NCBI GenBank assembly: GCA_023864145.1
Contig: JAIVER010000004.1
Location: 1 to 17,952 of the forward strand
Reading direction: 5' to 3'
From: Thiohalomonas sp.
GTDB lineage: Bacteria > Pseudomonadota > Gammaproteobacteria > GRL18
DNA: 17,952 nt
A model generated the notes under the pieces. The model was given only the letters and a program-made list of their open reading frames with translations, was not told the origin of the DNA and did no database searches. A program made the position numbers and the translations under genes. Shown one piece after another: positions 16,301 through 17,952 of this stretch (positions are counted from its first letter, which is position 1; each line of letters begins with the position of its first letter).

Positions 16301-17593
16301 TTTTGGATTGGGATTATTAATATTGATGGTAGGCGGCAGTACTTTATGGTAGAGCGCCAAAGCAGTTTTGATAAGGCCGGCTGAACCTGATGCAGTCTTG
16401 GTATGACCAATTTGTGATTTTACACTCCCCAGAGCAATATGCTGTTTTTCATGATCTTCGTAATCAAAGGCCAGTTTTAAACCGTCGAATTCTGCTGCAT
16501 CACCCGCTTTGGTACCCGTACCATGTGCTTCAAGCAGTTCGATTGTTTTCATATCAAAGCCGGCATCTTCATAAGCTCTCTCAACAGCAACTCTCTGACC
16601 ACTGGCACGAGGTGCATAAATACTCTTAAAACGACCGTCACTGGAAGTACCAACACCCTTAATCACCGCGTAGATACGATCATTATCACGCTCAGCATCT
16701 TCAAGACGCTTGAGCATCACCATGCCCACACCTTCACCAATGACAATACCATGAGAATCTTCATCAAATGGCTTAGGGACTTCCCCGTCAGTGAAAGCAG
16801 GTGTTTTACTGAAATTGAGATACATAAAGGGTGAGTTGTCAGTATCAACACCACCGGTGATCATGGCATTGGCTTTATATTCAAGCAAATCACTGATAGC
16901 CATCTTCATGGCAGCCAGAGAACCGGCACAAGCAGCATCAACCACACAGTTGGTACCGCCAAGATCAAAACGGTTAGCCACACGACCAGCAATTACGTTA
17001 CCCAGCATACCAGGGAAGGAATTTTCCACCCAGGGGATGTAGGCTTTTTTCATTTTTTCAATCAGAGTCTGAATGTCATCTTCTGCAACACCACTACTTC
17101 TGAGTACTTTTTCCCACACGGGTCCTTGCAAGCGTGATATCAGAGGAGTAATTAATTTTTGTCCACCGCCGACACCCAGGATAACACCGGTATTTTGTCG
17201 ATCAAATTCAGCATCAATATAGCCACAGTCCTTAATTAAATCTCTGGCAACTAGTAATGAAAGCAGTTGAGAGCTATCGGTAACTTCCAGAATATTAGGC
17301 GGCAAACCAAATTCCATGGGGTCAAAATCAATATCAGGAATAAAACCACCACGTTTACTATAACTTTTGTCTGGAGCAGATGGATCAGCATCATATAAAT
17401 CATTGATTTCCCAGCGATCCGAAGGTACATCAATCACACAGTCCATTTTGCCGACAATGTTTTCCCAAAATTCCTGCAAATTTCTTGACTCAGGGAAGAG
17501 TGAAGCCATGCCGATAATGGCAATGGGCGTCTTTTGCAATTGAGATGCCATTTTTTCGTCGACGTTTTTATCAATATGTGTGTTATCTTGCAT
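10319..17593 (-). CDS. pfaA: PfaA: KS-MAT-ACP(x4)-KR-DH PUFA synthase subunit
   Basis: The largest catalytic subunit (2424 aa). KS about 22-486: C222 in DAACAGSL, H357 in EAHGTGT, H397 in GHT. Malonyl-CoA acyltransferase about 600-905: FSGQGSQ, nucleophile S701 in GHSYGE, H807. A Gln-rich linker with two HExYL helices (H1067, H1121) follows. Four tandem ACPs lie at about 1201-1570, each with LGIDSIKRVEIL; the phosphopantetheine serines are S1240, S1338, S1438 and S1537. Ketoreductase about 1610-2115: nucleotide motif SGGAKG near 1865, catalytic S2040 and Y2053. C-terminal PKS-type dehydratase about 2150-2410: H2165 in DHLIGGNPVLP and D2336 in the DxxxQ motif. It loads malonyl units, holds the growing chain and reduces beta-keto groups. 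It is the first gene of the operon. The start at 17593 has only a weak AGG 6 nt upstream; Met15 (17551) is the alternative. Confidence 0.96.
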   Translation of the reverse strand: MQDNTHIDKNVDEKMASQLQKTPIAIIGMASLFPESRNLQEFWENIVGKMDCVIDVPSDRWEINDLYDADPSAPDKSYSKRGGFIPDIDFDPMEFGLPPNILEVTDSSQLLSLLVARDLIKDCGYIDAEFDRQNTGVILGVGGGQKLITPLISRLQGPVWEKVLRSSGVAEDDIQTLIEKMKKAYIPWVENSFPGMLGNVIAGRVANRFDLGGTNCVVDAACAGSLAAMKMAISDLLEYKANAMITGGVDTDNSPFMYLNFSKTPAFTDGEVPKPFDEDSHGIVIGEGVGMVMLKRLEDAERDNDRIYAVIKGVGTSSDGRFKSIYAPRASGQRVAVERAYEDAGFDMKTIELLEAHGTGTKAGDAAEFDGLKLAFDYEDHEKQHIALGSVKSQIGHTKTASGSAGLIKTALALYHKVLPPTININNPNPKLGIEESSFYLNTDTRPWINTAKTPRRAGVSSFGFGGSNYHFVLEEYQSEMDKTSGKDYRLHDVPRSFILYAESADALTTKCQSWSKALTTDNTGLEYYNFAQEAEQNDIPRNHARIGFIAKNQQAVMELLNTSIEQLQKEQATGYKNDTWDHFSGLHYRTAALPEDAKVVALFSGQGSQYLDMCKELTVNFPPMRETFAEMGQLLLGDNDTSITRVVFPEEVFTEEGKKAQAEKLKLTQYIQPAVGAVSAGLYKMTQQAGFKPDFVAGHSYGELTALWAAGIIDDDNFYSLSRARSIAMGTHPEEAYDAGSMLAVMGDAKEIEEKLKAYKGVAIANYNSPKQVVVAGPTQAIADAKDALKKDGFSAVALPVLAAFHSSLVEYAHKPFSDAIDNIKFSKPHTTIFSNVTAQPYSHVAKDIKESFKRNMLNSVQFTQEINNIANQGGTIFVEFGPKNVLTKLVDSILNDRPHLAVAMNSTPKKNSDTVYRDALVQLKVAGVDLNIKDVYQRDVEKPLAKKPGMNIKLNGANYVSDATKKAFEDALNDGFQLTLPQDLSQPLPEAQISPEQIEAIKQQAIAENIDMITAEAQARIAASTQADGQVVPMQNQQANQVIQVTQAQDQSAWLLAQSATLKAHEYYLQNQQDYSHGFFDMMHHLVDEFATQNKLVPDNITHAISELHQYQQDTLRVHESYLKSQIEFSQSTASLMTGAPVSTVQQIPQEAQLVTQSTSSAPVPAPVKAQPAVSKTIAEPVKTVAASKPVPVAQAAADLDAQQIQQGMLEIVQDKTGYPVEMLNLNMNMEADLGIDSIKRVEILGVIRSKFPDLPELDQNDLAEMQTLKEIVDYVEEKAGAMAPVSSPAAAPAPTGIDSAQIKQGMLEIVNEKTGYPVEMLDLNMNMEADLGIDSIKRVEILGAMTSKFPDLPELDQNDLAEMQTLKEIVDYVEGKVGAMAPVSSPAAAPAPTATGIDSAQVKQDMLKIVNEKTGYPVEMLDLNMNMEADLGIDSIKRVEILGAMTSKFPDLPELDQNALAEMQTLKEIVDYVEEKAGATASVSSPAAAPAATTCIDSAQIKQGMLEIVNEKTGYPVEMLDLNMNMEADLGIDSIKRVEILGTMTSKFPELPEMDQNELSKMRTLAEIVDYLKSLVAQDSTISRALSEQSVDPAQSANESTFATTESVVVKKFLPRPDVLGSEITITGRTSLITDNGDKMTYNTAKFLQTLGWKVIVMQLPTSLVAKPSSLPKGVQSIKLAKATDEELAKTLNSITSTESLSGFIHLSAKPSAKGSKIKFSKRESTVLKMVFFTAKYLKEALTTKPAQGRNFFISVSYMDGEIGIGGHNRFELNQSGLNALIKTANLEWEDVFCRAIDFSPETNDKDAAQLLMDEVFDPDLSITEVGHSDKGRMTLSGDVRAHTKLETANSKITSESVFLVSGGAKGVTAACIMPLAEQYHCRFILAGRAPYTGSEPEWAKGCDDETELKRKIMEALKAEGEMPTPVILNKRLRAIKSEREISKTLKQITALAGQAEYISADVSNSEALKEKSAPAIKKLGKITGLIHGAGVLADKPIHKKTENDFNAVLNTKIDGLEAMLSLVNKETLEYLVMFSSAAGFYGNNGQSDYSVANEILNKTAYQFRHYYPKCHVVSFNWGPWDGGMVTPELKRYFKERDVEIIPIAEGVEIFGNELHQDRAETIQLLLGSSMRADIDKTNTLLRTFLINSSLLLEDNPFLNDHLIGGNPVLPSATALSWMANICERINPSYHFFECDNFQVLKGIVFDKTQVDSYQVDVKEVSNDDNISRLEVTISSKKSDGKPVWHYKADILVAKEIPEVPLYTQSDLNETQSTTGETLYSNGTLFHGSVFQGIEKVVNNSMKKLTLLCNLDKIKDEMQGQFPISSINPFATDLMFQAMLVWVREHRHLGSLPLKFLKVMSYKAIPNKEDFYISLDVDSTSDTNMKADVVIHDLKGNIYSRAFGAEVTVSESLNAIFKPKK
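12884..13993 (-). repeat. Tandem repeat coding four ACP domains of PfaA
   Basis: Four in-frame units with periods of 294, 300 and 297 bp (measured between the DSIKR codons at about 13875, 13581, 13281 and 12984). The differences come from 1-2 extra codons in the Ala/Pro-rich linkers. Units are very similar at DNA level: 13463-13544 and 13757-13838 are identical over 82 bp. Serine codons for cofactor attachment are at 13874-13876, 13580-13582, 13280-13282 and 12983-12985. One uses TCG where the others use TCC. Such arrays can gain or lose units by recombination. Confidence 0.95.
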
Positions 17594-17714
17594 TATGAAC
17601 CTATCTTAAAAATTTTTTCATAAAAATGAATGCTGTGAAGCTATACTTCTTACCACAAAAGATTCTATAAACAATAAACCTACAAATTAGAATTAAATGA
17701 TTGCTTAACCGCTA

Positions 17715-17743
17715 ATTTTCATGCAAATACGACTAATAGTCAA
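17715..17743 (-). promoter_or_regulatory. Candidate sigma70-type promoter of pfaA
   Basis: On the minus strand TTGACT (17743-17738, 5 of 6 to the -35 consensus) is followed after exactly 17 nt by GAAAAT (17720-17715, 4 of 6 to the -10). It lies about 120 bp upstream of the pfaA ATG, in the only AT-rich non-coding stretch before the operon. The -10 is poor and the region is AT-rich, so other sites such as TAGAAT nearer the gene are possible. No experiment or conserved context supports it. Confidence 0.3.
17731..17741. promoter_or_regulatory. Small palindrome overlapping the candidate -35
   Basis: GACTAATAGTC is a perfect 5+1+5 palindrome that covers most of the candidate -35 hexamer of pfaA. 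A second short dyad, GTCA(N4)TGAC at 17739-17750, overlaps it. The position would suit an operator for a repressor, but no regulator is encoded here and palindromes this short arise by chance. Confidence 0.2.
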
Positions 17744-17807
17744 TTCTGACAACCAAGATAAGGAGTAATTTATACAGTTAATTTAAATTATCTAAAGTTT
17801 AGAGCGA

Positions 17808-17836
17808 CAGCTCACCCTTGAGTGACCTGTTTTTTT
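17808..17836 (+). terminator. Hairpin plus T-run in the right arm, facing outward
   Basis: CAGCTCAC (17808-17815) pairs with GTGACCTG (17822-17829) with one C:C mismatch and is followed by seven T (17830-17836). It is identical to the left-arm structure but faces right. No gene in the window is transcribed toward it, so a terminator role would need an outside or antisense transcript; a boxB-like role ahead of boxA is the alternative. Confidence 0.3.
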
Positions 17837-17840
17837 CAAA

Positions 17841-17852
17841 TGTTCTTTAACA
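17841..17852 (+). promoter_or_regulatory. boxA-like antitermination motif (right arm)
   Basis: TGTTCTTTAACA, 11 of 12 identical to E. coli rRNA boxA, on the plus strand and pointing out of the window. The remaining 100 bases to the window end show no 16S rRNA start, so the link to an rRNA operon is not confirmed. Confidence 0.4.
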
Positions 17853-17877
17853 AATTATTTATAACAAGCTGATTTGA

Positions 17878-17952
17878 GGTGTGTTTATACAAATACTTCA
17901 AATTGCTTCAATATATCCGTGTTAGGCGGCTGGAATTTTTGGGACTTTAGGT
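17878..17952. other. Flank outside the right repeat arm, nothing recognised
   Basis: These 75 bases lie beyond the known repeat. There is no long open frame, tRNA or rRNA start that can be recognised. The composition becomes less AT-rich after about 17920. They may be part of a longer repeat whose left counterpart lies outside the window, or of a leader to a gene further right. Confidence 0.5.

Larger units (their letters stand above)
17792..17877 (+). repeat. Right arm of 86-bp inverted repeat flanking the pfa cluster
   Basis: Reverse complement of 1-86 with one mismatch (position 17861 against 17). Similarity stops at the inner edge: the 6 bases inside CTAAAG differ between the sides (AATTAT here, AATAA preceded by TATAAT on the left). 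Read outward on the plus strand it carries the same palindrome (17792-17802), hairpin, T-run and boxA-like motif as the left arm. The outer boundary at 17877 is fixed only by the window start at the other arm. Confidence 0.95.

Overview
The window holds one complete and compact 'Pfa' polyunsaturated fatty acid (PUFA, or secondary lipid) synthase locus. All four genes are on the minus strand and are transcribed right to left as pfaA -> pfaC(+B) -> pfaD -> pfaE. Together they encode an iterative multi-enzyme machine of the EPA/DHA-synthase type: a 2424-aa PfaA (KS-MAT-4xACP-KR-DH), a 2490-aa fused PfaB/PfaC (KS-CLF-AT-DH-DH), a 516-aa PfaD enoyl reductase and a 250-aa Sfp-type phosphopantetheinyl transferase (PfaE) that would activate the four ACPs. 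All four reading frames are open and the catalytic motifs that can be checked are present, so the set looks functional. The exact product (EPA, DHA, ARA or another polyene) cannot be read from the sequence.

Layout from left to right: an 86-bp repeat arm (1-86); pfaE (138-890); a 155-bp palindromic MITE-like element (910-1064) filling the pfaE/pfaD gap; pfaD (1068-2618); pfaC/B (2620-10092), whose stop lies 1 nt before the pfaD start; a 226-bp gap holding a second palindromic repeat (10167-10235); pfaA (10319-17593); an AT-rich 198-bp presumed promoter region; the second repeat arm (17792-17877); and 75 bp of unassigned flank. No stretch over 300 bp lacks a gene.

The most notable non-coding feature is that the cassette is bracketed by a near-perfect inverted repeat (85 of 86 positions identical). 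Each arm, read outward, holds a short palindrome, a hairpin followed by seven T residues and a motif very like the rRNA antitermination boxA (TGTTCTTTAACA). The arms could be ends of a mobile or rearranged segment, or copies of an rRNA-leader-like sequence from two outward-facing operons. The left arm may also act as the terminator of the pfa operon.

Organism: the AT-rich sequence, the boxA-like motif close to the enterobacterial form and the pfa family together suggest a gammaproteobacterium, probably marine or aquatic. This is an inference of moderate to low confidence. The AT domain lying inside PfaC is unlike the separate pfaB of Shewanella, Moritella or Photobacterium and recalls the myxobacterial Pfa3 and thraustochytrid subunit B layouts.
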